Shown here: in pieces, positions 48,805 to 58,630 of the stretch
Numbering within the stretch: the stretch's first letter is position 1
Layout of the letters: every line of letters starts with the position of its first letter
Translations under genes and position numbers: made by a program
The notes under the pieces: model-generated
Told to the model about the DNA's origin: nothing
Database searches by the model: none
The model's input: the letters and a program-made list of their open reading frames with translations, nothing else
Source of the DNA: an uncultured Phascolarctobacterium sp.
GTDB taxonomy: Bacteria > Bacillota > Negativicutes > Acidaminococcales > Acidaminococcaceae
Assembly: GCF_900770955.1 (NCBI RefSeq)
Contig: NZ_CAAGLX010000013.1
Location: 1 to 64,000 of the forward strand
Length of the DNA: 64,000 nt
Direction: 5' to 3'

Positions 48805-51744
48805 TTAATTATTATCTATGTCGAAAAGCTGAGCCGCCGAAAACAGACTGCGGATGCGGATTTTGGCAGCACCCAGGTTGTCGATATCGTCAATTTTTAT
48901 TTGTGTATAGATGCGTCCGCGTTCTTCGAGGAGGCGGCGGCATTCATCGGCAGTAATCGCATCGCAGCCACAGCCGAAGCTGACGAGCTGAATCAGATGC
49001 ATATCAGGGTTTTGGGCAACATATTCAGCTGCCGCATACAGGCGACCGTGATAGGTCCATTGGTTGAGCACCTGCAAATCACGGTTGAGTTCCTTGGACT
49101 TAATATGACTGCTTACCGCATCCTCGCTGACGAGAGCGGCACCCATGTTGGTAATCAGGCGGTCAACGCTGTGGTTGACCTTGGGGTCGATGTGGTAGGG
49201 GCGGCCGGCAAGCACCACGATAGGCTTATGCTGCTCGCGTGCCTTGCTGATGATTTCCTGTCCTCTTGTTTTTACCTGCGCTTCATATTTATAAAAGGCA
49301 GTGAAGGCAGCGTCAACAGCCTTACGGATTTCGTCCTTGGTGATATCGGGGTAAGCTGTGCCAAACATTTCCTGCAGCTTCTTGACTAACTTCTTTTTGT
49401 GCAGCAGGCCAAGATAATCATAGAAGAAATGTATCTCGGGTTTATTCAGCTCGCGGACGTTGGCGTGCAGTACCTCGGGGTAATAGGCTACAACAGGGCA
49501 GTTATAGCAGTTTTCTGTGCCCTGTTCATCTATATTGTAGGTCATGCAGGGATAAAAGATATTGGTGATTTCCTGCTGCAGCAGCCATTTGATGTGGCCG
49601 TGCATCAGCTTGGCCGGGTAGCAGACTGTGTCGCTGGGAATAGTTCCCTGGCCAAGACGATAAATGGTTTTATCTTCAATCGGACTATGGACTACCTTGA
49701 AGCCCAGGCCGGAGAGCAGTGCGTTCCAGAAGGGGAGCAGCTCGTACATATTCAGACCCATAGGTATGCCCATAACACCGCGTTTAGGTGTTTCATTAAC
49801 AGGCAATTCCTTGAGCAGCTGCAGCTTCTGGCGATACAGGTTCAGCTCATCTTTGGGTGCCATGTGGGTGATGGGGCGCTCGCAACGGTTGCCGCTGATA
49901 AAGCGCTTGCCGCCGGCAAAGGTGTTGATGGTGAGGTGGCAATGGTTATTGCACAGACCGCAGGTCATGCCCTTGACGGTGTGAACGAATTCTTCCAGCT
50001 GCTGCAGGTTGAGCAGCGTTGTCTGATGCGGTGCGTCCTTGTAGCGTCGCTGTGCGTACAGTGCTGCGCCGTAGGCTCCCATAAGGCCTGCAATATTGGG
50101 GCGGATAACGTTTAAATCCATTTCCTGCTCAAAGGCGCGCAATACGCAGTCATTGAGGAAGGTGCCTCCCTGAACTACGATGTGCTTGCCGATGGCTTCC
50201 TTGCTGGCTGGGCGGATAACCTTGTATAAAGCGTTTTTGACAATGCTGATGGAAAGGCCGGCGCTGATGTTGGCAACAGAGGCACCGTCCTTTTGTGCCT
50301 GCTTGACGCTGCTGTTCATAAATACTGTGCAGCGGCTGCCAAGGTCTACGGGCATATCTGCTTTGAGGCCGATTTGCGCGAATTGCTCGGCTGTATAGCC
50401 AAGGATTTCGGCAAAGGTCTGCAAAAAGCTGCCGCAGCCGCTGGAACAGGCTTCGTTCAGGAAGATGTTGTCGATGGCTCCATTGTGGATTTTCAGGCAC
50501 TTCATGTCCTGACCGCCGATATCAAGGATAAAATCTACATCCGGCTCCAAATGCTGGGCGGCGTAAAAATGTGCCATGGTTTCTACAATGCCATAGTCTA
50601 CGCCGAAGCCGTGGCGGATTAAATCCTCGCCGTAGCCGGTGACTGCACCTGCCAGCAGGCGGCAGTCAGGATATTTTGTATAGAAGTCATTAAGATAATT
50701 GCGGACGGCAACAACAGGATTACCCTTGTTGCTTTGATAGAAGGAATCTAGCAGCTTGCCATCAGGGCTCATAACAGCAATTTTAATAGTCGTGCTGCCG
50801 GAATCGATACCGATAAAGGCTTCGTGTGCCTCCGCAGGGGTGCCGATAGCGACACTTTCTTTAGAGTGACGTTTTTTGAAAACGGTATATTCGCCTTCGT
50901 TTTTAAACAGCGGCGGCAAATGCTCAAAGCTGTGCTGTGCTGCTGCTGTGCGCAGCTTGTCAGGCAGTGTGGTAAGGTCCGTTTCGTGTTCGGCGCAGAA
51001 GGCTGCACCCATTGCAACATAAAGCAGGCTGTTTTCCGGGCAGACACCTTTGATATTCAGAACACTGTCAAAGGCATCACGCAGACAGCTCATAAAGGTG
51101 AGCGGTCCGCCAAGATACAGCACCTTGCCGCTGATGGGGCGTCCTTTGGCCAGACCGGTGATGGCCTGGCTTGCTACAGCATGGAAGATGCTGGCTGCCA
51201 GATCGGTTTTTTCCGCACCCTGGTTGAGCAGCGGTTGGATATCGCTCTTGGCAAAAACGCCGCAGCGGCTGGCAATGGTGTAGGTGTTTTTTGCCCGCTG
51301 TGCCAGCTCGTTCATCTGAGGTGTTTCCACATTCAGTAACGAAGCCATCTGGTCGATAAAAGCGCCGGTACCGCCAGCGCAGCTGTCATTCATGCGTGCA
51401 TCAAAATGACGGCCTAAAAAGAGGATTTTGGCATCCTCGCCACCAAGCTCGATAACAGCATCCGTTCCGGGGTTGAGTTTTTCGGCACAGATTTTTTCCG
51501 CAAAAACCTCCTGCACAAACTGCAGACCGCAACTATCCGCTATACCTATACCGCCACTGCCGCTGATGGCCAGACGTGCGCTATGCAGTGTAGGGAATTT
51601 AGTCATCAATTCTTTATGTAAAGCCAAAATTTTTTCTGCAATCTGGCTGTAATGTCTTTCGTATTTATGGAATAGCAGATTGCCTGCATCGTCGAGTACG
51701 GCGATTTTAATGGTAGTGCTGCCAATATCTAATCCTATCTGCAT
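48805..51744 (-). CDS. acyl-CoA dehydratase activase-related protein with two ATPase domains
   Basis: 979 aa. Two BcrA/HgdC-type ASKHA ATPase domains are seen: GLDIGSTTIKIAVLDD with NDSCAGGTGAF (cluster cysteine) in the first ~290 residues, and GIDSGSTTIKIAVMS with NEACSSGCGSF in the next ~280. A cysteine-rich region (MTCGLCNNHCHL, GNRCERP) and a DUF2229-like part follow. Activases inject electrons into 2-hydroxyacyl-CoA dehydratases at the cost of ATP. In many anaerobes the downstream piece is fused into one ~1400-residue protein; here it is a separate gene. GGAGG precedes the ATG. Confidence 0.85.
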   Translation of the reverse strand: MQIGLDIGSTTIKIAVLDDAGNLLFHKYERHYSQIAEKILALHKELMTKFPTLHSARLAISGSGGIGIADSCGLQFVQEVFAEKICAEKLNPGTDAVIELGGEDAKILFLGRHFDARMNDSCAGGTGAFIDQMASLLNVETPQMNELAQRAKNTYTIASRCGVFAKSDIQPLLNQGAEKTDLAASIFHAVASQAITGLAKGRPISGKVLYLGGPLTFMSCLRDAFDSVLNIKGVCPENSLLYVAMGAAFCAEHETDLTTLPDKLRTAAAQHSFEHLPPLFKNEGEYTVFKKRHSKESVAIGTPAEAHEAFIGIDSGSTTIKIAVMSPDGKLLDSFYQSNKGNPVVAVRNYLNDFYTKYPDCRLLAGAVTGYGEDLIRHGFGVDYGIVETMAHFYAAQHLEPDVDFILDIGGQDMKCLKIHNGAIDNIFLNEACSSGCGSFLQTFAEILGYTAEQFAQIGLKADMPVDLGSRCTVFMNSSVKQAQKDGASVANISAGLSISIVKNALYKVIRPASKEAIGKHIVVQGGTFLNDCVLRAFEQEMDLNVIRPNIAGLMGAYGAALYAQRRYKDAPHQTTLLNLQQLEEFVHTVKGMTCGLCNNHCHLTINTFAGGKRFISGNRCERPITHMAPKDELNLYRQKLQLLKELPVNETPKRGVMGIPMGLNMYELLPFWNALLSGLGFKVVHSPIEDKTIYRLGQGTIPSDTVCYPAKLMHGHIKWLLQQEITNIFYPCMTYNIDEQGTENCYNCPVVAYYPEVLHANVRELNKPEIHFFYDYLGLLHKKKLVKKLQEMFGTAYPDITKDEIRKAVDAAFTAFYKYEAQVKTRGQEIISKAREQHKPIVVLAGRPYHIDPKVNHSVDRLITNMGAALVSEDAVSSHIKSKELNRDLQVLNQWTYHGRLYAAAEYVAQNPDMHLIQLVSFGCGCDAITADECRRLLEERGRIYTQIKIDDIDNLGAAKIRIRSLFSAAQLFDIDNN

Positions 51745-52402
51745 AGTAACCTCCTGCGAATATGACGTTCAGACTAGTGTCTGATGCCTGTTCACATTCT
51801 TTTATTATAATCTCAATCTAAGCTGATATTTCCTCATCCTATATTGTAATACTTTAGCTGTAATTAGTAAAAGGTGCCAACAATATTTAAAGTAAAAAAA
51901 GTGTGAAACATGGTAATTACTCTGTGTTTTGCAGCTGATTCAGGCTATGATTAATATATAGCATATATTTTATAATCTGACATATTGCAAACAATCTTGT
52001 TACAATAAGTATAATAAAAACCATAAAGGCGATTATGAAGCTGCTCATAACAAAAAATGACTGGGCTAAGACTGTAGCAGTCGTAAGCGCAGTCATTGCG
52101 TACTTAAATTATAGCAAAGATTTTGTGAAAAAGTTGTGATTTTATAAGTGTACCGAAATAGCTTTATAATGATAAGATTGTTGTGATTATGTTATTGTTT
52201 TAGGCAAGCAGAGCTTGGAGTATTTTTTTCAAATTACTCAAGTACGATTTACTAAAGTATACTTGAGTAATTTTATGGGCGGCTAAGAAAATACGCAGAC
52301 TAAAATTTTACGTGCAGTCGTTCTGTCAGTTTTTACGCAAAAAGAAAAGCATACAGACTATGTTTAGTGGTAGTCTGTATGCTTACTGTTACTTTATAGC
52401 TT
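51745..52402. other. 658-bp gap with palindromes, no protein gene
   Basis: A promoter-like TTGCAA (51985-51990)/TATAAT (52010-52015) pair, with a long 19-bp spacer, leads into a folded segment (AATGACTG 52056-52063 with CAGTCATT 52090-52097, enclosing GACTG/CAGTC), a possible small RNA. A perfect 14-bp inverted repeat (52231-52244 with 52260-52273) follows. I find no coding sequence. Confidence 0.5.
52347..52384 (-). terminator. terminator of the Na/Pi symporter gene
   Basis: A perfect 14-bp stem (52347-52360 with 52371-52384). The minus-strand tail is T-rich. Confidence 0.88.
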
Positions 52403-54010
52403 TTAGAATGTGCCCTGCACCAGCTGGGCAATGTTCTTGGAATGGTCGGATACACGCTTCATATTAATCAGCAGCTCCATCATGACAAAGCCCGCAGTTG
52501 GATTGCAGATGTGCTCGTTAAGGCGTGTAATATGATTCTTGCGGATTTCCTTTTGATATTGCTTAACCTCGCGGCACAGACGCACAGCGTCCTCGGCAAT
52601 AGCCTTGTCGTTTTTCTCCAGTGCTTCCAGCGCACGTCCGGAGGAACGCAGTACCATTTCGCTGAGCTGCAGCAGCTCGGACTTAGCTTCGTCAGAGAAA
52701 ACCACATCCTCCTCGACGAGCTTGCGCGCGCGTTTGGCCAAGGTTTCGCCGTGGTCACCGATACGCTCGATGTCTGTGCAGGCGTGCAAAAGACCTGTAT
52801 GACGTGTCGTCAGGCTTTCGCTCATTTCTGCGGAGCTCATCTGTGTCAGGTAGTCGGTAATATCCCGCTCCAGCGCATCGACAACAGGCTCGTGCTCCAA
52901 AACATATTTAACCTTGTCGGCATCAAAGCTTTGAATAGCCTCCATGCCCAGACGTACGTCTTTGCGTGCCAGCTCGCCCATACGCACAACCTCCTTGACA
53001 GCAAGGCTGATAGCGATAGAGGGAGTGTTCAGCATATTTTTGTCAAGATAAACAGGACGCATGGAGATGATTTCTGCATTGCCTGGTACAACCTTTTCCA
53101 CCAGCTTGATGAAAGGATTAACGAAAGGCATGAAAATCAATGTGTTCAGAATGTTGAACGCCGAGTGCGCATTCGCAATCTGGCGCGCGATATCACCGCT
53201 AGGTGAAACGATTAACACGAACTTGATGAAGAACGGCATAAAGATAACGAAAATTATACTGCCGATAACGTTGAACATTACATGGGCTGCAGCTACACGC
53301 TTAGCCGTAAGGTTGGCGCGCAGCGAAGCGAGTACGGCGGTGATACAGGTGCCAATATTGTCACCGAGCAGTACAGGAATAGCACCCTCCAGCGGAATAA
53401 GTCCCTGTCCGGCCATGGCGATAAGAATACCGATGGTAGCACTGCTGGACTGAATCAGCACGGTCATAATCATACCGATACCGATACCAAGCAGCGGATT
53501 GCTGGAGAAAACCTCGATGAAATGTATAAAACCGGGATAGTTACGCAGAGGCATAACAGCCTTGCCCATCATATCCATACCCAGCATCAAAATACCGAAG
53601 CCCAGCATAACCTGGCCAAGATATTTTGTGCGGCTTTTTCTTGCCAGCAACTGCATTAAGAAGCCGATGAAAATCAAAATAGTGATGTAATCCGACAGCT
53701 TGAAGGCAATCAGCTGTGCCGTCATGGTTGTACCGATGTTAGCACCCATGATGATGCCGAAGCCCTGTTTAAGCGTGAGCAGGCCGGCGTTTACCAGGCC
53801 TACGGTCATAACAGTGGTAGCACCGCTGGCCTGCAGCACGGCGGTAACAACCGCGCCTAGCAGAATGCCCATGGCGAGCACGCCTGTCATAGCCTCCAGA
53901 ATCTTTTGCAGTTTGGCACCGGCAGCCTTTTGCAGACCGTCACCCATCAGCTGCATACCATACATAAACAAGGCGATACCGCCTAAAAATGCTAAGAAAT
54001 AAGCAAGCAT
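52403..54010 (-). CDS. Na+/phosphate symporter (NptA/YjbB family) with PhoU-like C-terminus
   Basis: 535 aa. Two repeated Na/Pi domains in the membrane show the inverted signatures LQASGATTVMTVG and LIQSSSATIGILIAMAG. The last ~200 residues are a PhoU-like helical domain (VVDALERDITDYLTQMS, HACTDIERIGDHGETLAKRA). It probably moves phosphate with sodium, the PhoU-like domain controlling flux or binding metals. It is monocistronic. No pho regulon gene is adjacent. Confidence 0.9.
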   Translation of the reverse strand: MLAYFLAFLGGIALFMYGMQLMGDGLQKAAGAKLQKILEAMTGVLAMGILLGAVVTAVLQASGATTVMTVGLVNAGLLTLKQGFGIIMGANIGTTMTAQLIAFKLSDYITILIFIGFLMQLLARKSRTKYLGQVMLGFGILMLGMDMMGKAVMPLRNYPGFIHFIEVFSSNPLLGIGIGMIMTVLIQSSSATIGILIAMAGQGLIPLEGAIPVLLGDNIGTCITAVLASLRANLTAKRVAAAHVMFNVIGSIIFVIFMPFFIKFVLIVSPSGDIARQIANAHSAFNILNTLIFMPFVNPFIKLVEKVVPGNAEIISMRPVYLDKNMLNTPSIAISLAVKEVVRMGELARKDVRLGMEAIQSFDADKVKYVLEHEPVVDALERDITDYLTQMSSAEMSESLTTRHTGLLHACTDIERIGDHGETLAKRARKLVEEDVVFSDEAKSELLQLSEMVLRSSGRALEALEKNDKAIAEDAVRLCREVKQYQKEIRKNHITRLNEHICNPTAGFVMMELLINMKRVSDHSKNIAQLVQGTF

Positions 54011-54159
54011 AAAAAATAAGTCCCCTTTTTTAGTTTATATGCATCCATGATTGCTGAAAAACAGCTCATATCTATACTTATTATACTAGAAATTTTATGA
54101 GGTTAAAAGTGCGTAAAGAACTTTACATAAATTTTACATTAATTAAAATGCTTCCAAAA

Positions 54160-54200
54160 TAAAAAAATACACCGCACATTTCGCACGGTGCGGTGTATTT
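54160..54200 (-). terminator. terminator of the thioredoxin-fold gene
   Basis: A 13-bp stem (54165-54177 with 54188-54200) reads into a T-run on the minus strand. Confidence 0.82.
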
Positions 54201-54230
54201 TAAGGAGAGGTGTATGATGAAAAGATATGT

Positions 54231-54470
54231 TTAGGAGAGTTGCTTTATAAGAGTCATGGCTTCATCTACCGAAAGCGTGCTGCCGACAGCAACTAACTTT
54301 TCGTCGATGACTAAAGCGGGGAAGGCCATAACTCCATAGGCTACTACCTTTTGGAATTCGGAAACTTTTTCAAACTCGGCCTTAACCTTGAGCTTCTTCA
54401 AAGCAATAGCAGTGTTCTGCAAGAGCAACTCTGCCTGCTTAGTCATGGGACCAAGAATTTTAACGTGCAT
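54231..54470 (-). CDS. small thioredoxin-fold protein lacking the CXXC motif
   Basis: 79 aa. It follows the TM0996/MTH895 pattern of small redox proteins (VKILGP at the start; FPALVIDEKLVAVG with the cis-proline loop). The usual GTGCPKC active site is replaced by GPMTKQA, so T10 and A13 stand where the two cysteines would be; no cysteine is left in the protein. It cannot do dithiol chemistry, so it may bind a partner or metal instead. ATG 54470 follows AAAGG; GTG at 54479 is the alternative. Confidence 0.8.
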   Translation of the reverse strand: MHVKILGPMTKQAELLLQNTAIALKKLKVKAEFEKVSEFQKVVAYGVMAFPALVIDEKLVAVGSTLSVDEAMTLIKQLS

Positions 54471-54593
54471 TGAAATCACCTTTCTTTGCTTGCCTTGTTC
54501 AATAGGTTCCTTTCATCCTCGAGTATTATTGTAACAAACATATATGACAAAGGTAGGTGTAATCTGTGAATTAATTTAGAAACCTTTATCTGA

Positions 54594-55355
54594 TTACTTT
54601 AAAATTACTTTTAAGAAGGATTTCAGACGCTCGTTTTTGGGGTTAACAAAAATTTCTTCCGGACTGCCCTGCTCCTGTACATGACCGTCAGCCATAAAGA
54701 CAACCTTAGTGGCAACCTCGCGGGCAAAGCCCATTTCGTGCGTTACGACTACCATGGTCATTTTTTCGTCAGCCAGCTCGCGCATAGTGCGCAAAACTTC
54801 ACCGGTCAGCTCCGGGTCCAGAGAAGAGGTGGGTTCGTCAAAAAGCATAATAGCAGGCTTCATTGCTAAGGCACGGGCGATAGCTACACGCTGCTGCTGT
54901 CCGCCGCTGAGCTTGCGCGGATAAACGTCGCGCTTGTCGGAAAGACCGACCTTCGCCAGCAGGACCTCTGCTTCTTTGATGACTTCGGCTTTATCACGCT
55001 TTTGCACATTGACAGGTGCTTCAATCAGGTTTTCCAGAACAGTCATATGCGGGAAAAGATTGAACTGCTGGAATACCATGCCCATTTTGCAGGCGATACG
55101 GCGGATATCGTTTTTATTTACATATTCCGTACCGGCGGCAGTTTCGTGGCACAGCTCTTCGCCGTCGATGATAATGCTGCCCTTGTCAATCGTTTCCAGC
55201 TTGTTGAGGCAGCGCAGCAGCGTACTCTTGCCGCCGCCTGAAGGACCGATAACGGCAACAACCTCGCCCTCGTTTACTTCGAGATCGATGCCCTTGAGAA
55301 CTTCGAGGTTATTGAATTTTTTCCAGATATTGTTTGCTTTTATTTTAGTTGCCAT
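54594..55355 (-). CDS. polar amino acid ABC transporter ATP-binding protein (GlnQ-like)
   Basis: 253 aa. Walker A GPSGGGKSTLL, Q-loop MVFQQFNLFPHM, signature LSGGQQQRVAIARALA, Walker B IMLFDEPTSSLDP and the H-loop VVVTHEMGF are intact. It powers uptake with the permease and binding protein encoded upstream in the same transcript (order SBP, permease, ATPase on the minus strand). The substrate class is polar amino acids; which one is not certain. Confidence 0.93.
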   Translation of the reverse strand: MATKIKANNIWKKFNNLEVLKGIDLEVNEGEVVAVIGPSGGGKSTLLRCLNKLETIDKGSIIIDGEELCHETAAGTEYVNKNDIRRIACKMGMVFQQFNLFPHMTVLENLIEAPVNVQKRDKAEVIKEAEVLLAKVGLSDKRDVYPRKLSGGQQQRVAIARALAMKPAIMLFDEPTSSLDPELTGEVLRTMRELADEKMTMVVVTHEMGFAREVATKVVFMADGHVQEQGSPEEIFVNPKNERLKSFLKVILK

Positions 55356-55369
55356 AGTGGTTACTCCTC

Positions 55370-56014
55370 CTATTGGTCATATCTGGAGAAGCGTTTTTCC
55401 AGACGTTCAAAAACAAAGGTTAAAATCAGAGTTGCCAGCAGGTAGAAAACAGCTGCAACGATGAAGGGTGTAATAGAAAAGTCACGCTGTACCAAGTTGC
55501 GTGCGGTACGCATCAAATCGTTCATCGCCAGAACATATACCAGGGAGGTATCCTTTACCAGAGTAATGGTTTCGTTGCTGATTGGCGGCAGGATGATGCG
55601 GATAACCTGCGGCAGAATAATGCGGCGCATGGTCTGCACATAGTTCATGCCCAAGGTGTGTGCCGCTTCGTATTGCCCTGCGGGAATTGCCTGAATGCCG
55701 GCGCGGAAGATTTCGCAGAAGTAGGCAGCGTAGTTCAAAACAAAGGCGACGATAGCCGATTCAAAGTCCGGCAGACGGATGCCGACGGACGGGAGAACAA
55801 AGTAAACGAAGAAAATCTGCAGCATCAGCGGGGAGCCGCGCAGAATCCAAACGTAGCCACCGATGAGGGCCTGCAGAGGTTTAATGCCGGAAACACGGCC
55901 GAGGCTGAGCAGAATGCCCAGGGGAATGCTCAGTACGATGGTGATAATAAAAACTTGAAATGATACCAGGCAGCCATCCATCATCTGAGGGATGATATTT
56001 AAAACGTAATCCAT
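55370..56014 (-). CDS. polar amino acid ABC transporter permease
   Basis: 214 aa, the size of the family. Five helices are predicted. The EAA loop reads EAAHTLGMNYVQTMRRIILPQ, which contacts the ATPase. It lies 14 nt upstream of the ATPase gene and 70 nt downstream of the binding-protein gene on the same strand. A homodimer of this permease would form the channel. Confidence 0.92.
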   Translation of the reverse strand: MDYVLNIIPQMMDGCLVSFQVFIITIVLSIPLGILLSLGRVSGIKPLQALIGGYVWILRGSPLMLQIFFVYFVLPSVGIRLPDFESAIVAFVLNYAAYFCEIFRAGIQAIPAGQYEAAHTLGMNYVQTMRRIILPQVIRIILPPISNETITLVKDTSLVYVLAMNDLMRTARNLVQRDFSITPFIVAAVFYLLATLILTFVFERLEKRFSRYDQ

Positions 56015-56084
56015 AAACTCTTTCTCTCCATATAATCAGAATTTGGGCTGCCGCTAAATGCGACAGCCCTCAAGTGATAACAAA

Positions 56085-56861
56085 TTAATATTTTGTGATA
56101 TCTGCGCCCATCCATTTTTCGGAAATCTTTTTGCAGGTACCGTCTTTTTTCATTTCATCCATAGCTTTGTCGATGCGGTCTTTGAAGTCTTTATCATCCT
56201 TGCGGAAAGCAATTGCTACAACCTCATCGCCCATGTTATGTTCAAGAATTCTGTAGGCACCGGGTTTCTTTTTGTCATAGTAGCCGCGAGCTAAAACTGC
56301 GTCTACGATAGCAGCATCAACACGTTTATTGTCTATTTCCATGTAAATAGCTGCGAAGTCGGGATATTTGCGTATTTCCTTCAAGGAAGCTGCCAGAGCT
56401 TTGTGTTCGGGCTGTTCCAGCAGGTAGGAGCCTGTACTGTCATCTTGTACCGCTACGATTTTACCCTTTAAATCTTCGAGGGTTTTAATCGGAGAATCTT
56501 TAGGAACAACAACCAGCTGGGAGTTGGTGATGTAAGGCTTGGACATGCCATATACCTTTTCACGCTCCGGGTTAACGGTGAAGCAGTTCCAGATAGCATC
56601 AATGCGTTTGGATTTGAGCTCTGCTTCCTTTGCACCCCAGTCGATAGGCTTGAATTCTACTTCCATGCCGGCACGCTTGCAGGCTTCGCGTGCAAGGTCG
56701 ATATCCATGCCGACGATTTCATTCTTTTCATTGCGGTAACCCATAGGAGCGAAGTTGTCGTCCAGACCGATTACCATTTTTTTCGGGCCGTCGCTGCCGC
56801 AGCCGGCAACCATCATGAGCATCATCATCAGGCCCATTACTAAAGCTACTAATTTTTTCAT
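56085..56861 (-). CDS. polar amino acid ABC transporter substrate-binding lipoprotein
   Basis: 258 aa. The signal ends in a lipobox-like MMVAGC. The mature part is a family 3 solute-binding protein: GLDDNFAPMGYRNEKNEIVG, MDIDLAREACKRAG, FKPIDWGAKEAELKS, and a later GKIVAVQDDSTGSY. It captures an amino acid in the periplasm for the permease. ATG 56861 is favoured by GAGG upstream; GTG 56870 is less likely. Confidence 0.92.
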   Translation of the reverse strand: MKKLVALVMGLMMMLMMVAGCGSDGPKKMVIGLDDNFAPMGYRNEKNEIVGMDIDLAREACKRAGMEVEFKPIDWGAKEAELKSKRIDAIWNCFTVNPEREKVYGMSKPYITNSQLVVVPKDSPIKTLEDLKGKIVAVQDDSTGSYLLEQPEHKALAASLKEIRKYPDFAAIYMEIDNKRVDAAIVDAVLARGYYDKKKPGAYRILEHNMGDEVVAIAFRKDDKDFKDRIDKAMDEMKKDGTCKKISEKWMGADITKY

Positions 56862-56974
56862 TTTCCACACCTCATTTGTTAATTAGCATTTAACTATGTA
56901 CCCATTATACTTTAGTATGCTAAATTTGTAAAGTGTTAAATCTAAAATTTTTTTAGAAATTGCAGTCAGGTAAG

Positions 56975-57008
56975 AAAAAGCTCCCACAGAAGGTCTGCAG
57001 GAGCTTTT
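56975..57008 (-). terminator. terminator of the methionine transporter operon
   Basis: A 9-bp stem (56976-56984 with 57000-57008) followed on the minus strand by CTTTTTC. Confidence 0.82.
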
Positions 57009-57026
57009 GAGTTTTGCTTCGGTAAA

Positions 57027-57857
57027 TCAGAATGCCGGAGTAATGGAGCCTTTGAAGTGATCCTCGATGAATTTTTTGTTTTCAGCGGAGGTGTAAATCT
57101 TCTTCAGCTGTTCAATGCGCGGATCCTTTTCGTTAGCCTTGGTGGTTACAAAGATGTTGACAAACGGGTTGTCAGCGCGTTCAACCAGCAGGCTGTCTTT
57201 AGACGGGTTCAGCTTGGCAACCAGTGCATAGTTGGCATTGATTACAGCAATATCAAGGTCGCCCATTGCTTTAGGAATAGAAGCGGCGTCCAGCTCCTGA
57301 ATTTTGTAGTTTTTCGGATTTTTGGTGATGCTTGCTACAGAGGTGGAAACATCGTTTTTATCCTTAACCTCGATGAAGCCCTTGTCAGCCAGAACCAGAA
57401 GTGCACGGGCACCGTTGGACGGATCGTTAGGAATACCGATGGTTGCGCCTGCCGGGATATCCTCAACCTTTTTGTATTTGGTGGAGTAGATAGCCATGGG
57501 GAAGTTTACGGTTTTGAATGCTTCAACCAGTTCGAATTTAGGCTCTTTTTTCAGAGTTGCTGCCAGATACGGAGCATGCTGCATGGAGTTGGCAAACAGC
57601 TCGCCTTGTGCCAGAGAAACGTTAGGTGTTACATAGTCGGAGAATTCGACAACCTCAACCTTAAGGCCTTGCTTTTCAGCCAGATTTTTAACGTTGTCCA
57701 TAATTTCGGCGTGCGGACCTGCGGTTACGCCGATTTTAACGGGTGCGTTCGGGTCAGCCTTTTTATCGGCAGCTTTGTTGTCACCGCCGCAGCCTGCGGC
57801 GATGATGGTCAGTGCGCAGAGCGCAGCGGTGAGTAAAAGTTTGGTAATCTTTTTCAT
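57027..57857 (-). CDS. metQ: methionine ABC transporter binding lipoprotein
   Basis: 276 aa. A signal peptide with lipobox IIAAGC is followed by the MetQ/NlpA fold: VKIGVTAGPHAEIMDNV, LKVEVVEFSDYVTPNVSLAQGE, NSMQHAPYLAA, and the DPSNGARALLVLADKG block. Last gene of the metN-metI-metQ operon, 113 nt after metI with two small hairpins in the gap. Confidence 0.95.
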   Translation of the reverse strand: MKKITKLLLTAALCALTIIAAGCGGDNKAADKKADPNAPVKIGVTAGPHAEIMDNVKNLAEKQGLKVEVVEFSDYVTPNVSLAQGELFANSMQHAPYLAATLKKEPKFELVEAFKTVNFPMAIYSTKYKKVEDIPAGATIGIPNDPSNGARALLVLADKGFIEVKDKNDVSTSVASITKNPKNYKIQELDAASIPKAMGDLDIAVINANYALVAKLNPSKDSLLVERADNPFVNIFVTTKANEKDPRIEQLKKIYTSAENKKFIEDHFKGSITPAF

Positions 57858-57970
57858 AAGTTATTCCTCCCTAAAATAATGGTGGTCTGCTGCCAAGCAG
57901 CAGCGGCTTTTTTCTTTATTACGTCGATGAAGCTTGCTTCATCGTTGTAAATCCTCATTTGGCCTGTTGA

Positions 57971-58630
57971 TTACAGTTTGTTTTTATTTAATTTTTTAGA
58001 TGCGTAGTCACCTAAGGACTGCATTGCCTGTACCATGACAATGAGCACGACAACGGTGGCAATCATAACATCCATCTGGAAGCGCTGGTAGCCGTAGCGG
58101 ATTGCCAGGTCGCCCAGACCACCGCCGCCTAAGGTGCCGGCCATTGCGGAGTAGCCGATTAAGCTGATGATGGCAAGCGTTACACCCAAGACAATGGAAT
58201 GCATTGCTTCGGGAAGCAGTACCTTAGTGATAATCTGCATGGGGCTTGCACCCATAGCCTGTGCTGCTTCGATAATGCCGGGGTTGATTTCCAGCAGAGA
58301 AGATTCGATGATACGGGCAATGAACGGTGCTGCGGAAATAGTCAGCGGCACAATTGCTGCGGTAGTACCGATGGAAGAGCCGACAATCATACGAGTCAGC
58401 GGAATAATTGCTACCATTAATATAATGAAAGGAGTGGAACGCGTTGCGTTGACAATCGCGCCCAGCACCGTGTTCAGCGGCTGGTTCGGCAGGATGTGGT
58501 CCTTGCGGGTTACGGTAAGGATTACGCCCAGCGGAATACCGATTAACGCAGAAAGTGCGGTAGAAGCGAAAACCATGTAGCAGGTTTCCCAAAAGGATTT
58601 TATTAAAAGATCAATCATATCAGGACTCAT
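57971..58630 (-). CDS. metI: methionine ABC transporter permease
   Basis: 219 aa, five predicted helices. The EAA loop is EAAQAMGASPMQIITKVLLPEA, and NATRSTPFIILMVAIIPLTR is typical of MetI. ATG 58630 overlaps the last 11 nt of metN; GGAGG lies 9 nt upstream. Translational coupling is likely. Confidence 0.94.
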   Translation of the reverse strand: MSPDMIDLLIKSFWETCYMVFASTALSALIGIPLGVILTVTRKDHILPNQPLNTVLGAIVNATRSTPFIILMVAIIPLTRMIVGSSIGTTAAIVPLTISAAPFIARIIESSLLEINPGIIEAAQAMGASPMQIITKVLLPEAMHSIVLGVTLAIISLIGYSAMAGTLGGGGLGDLAIRYGYQRFQMDVMIATVVVLIVMVQAMQSLGDYASKKLNKNKL

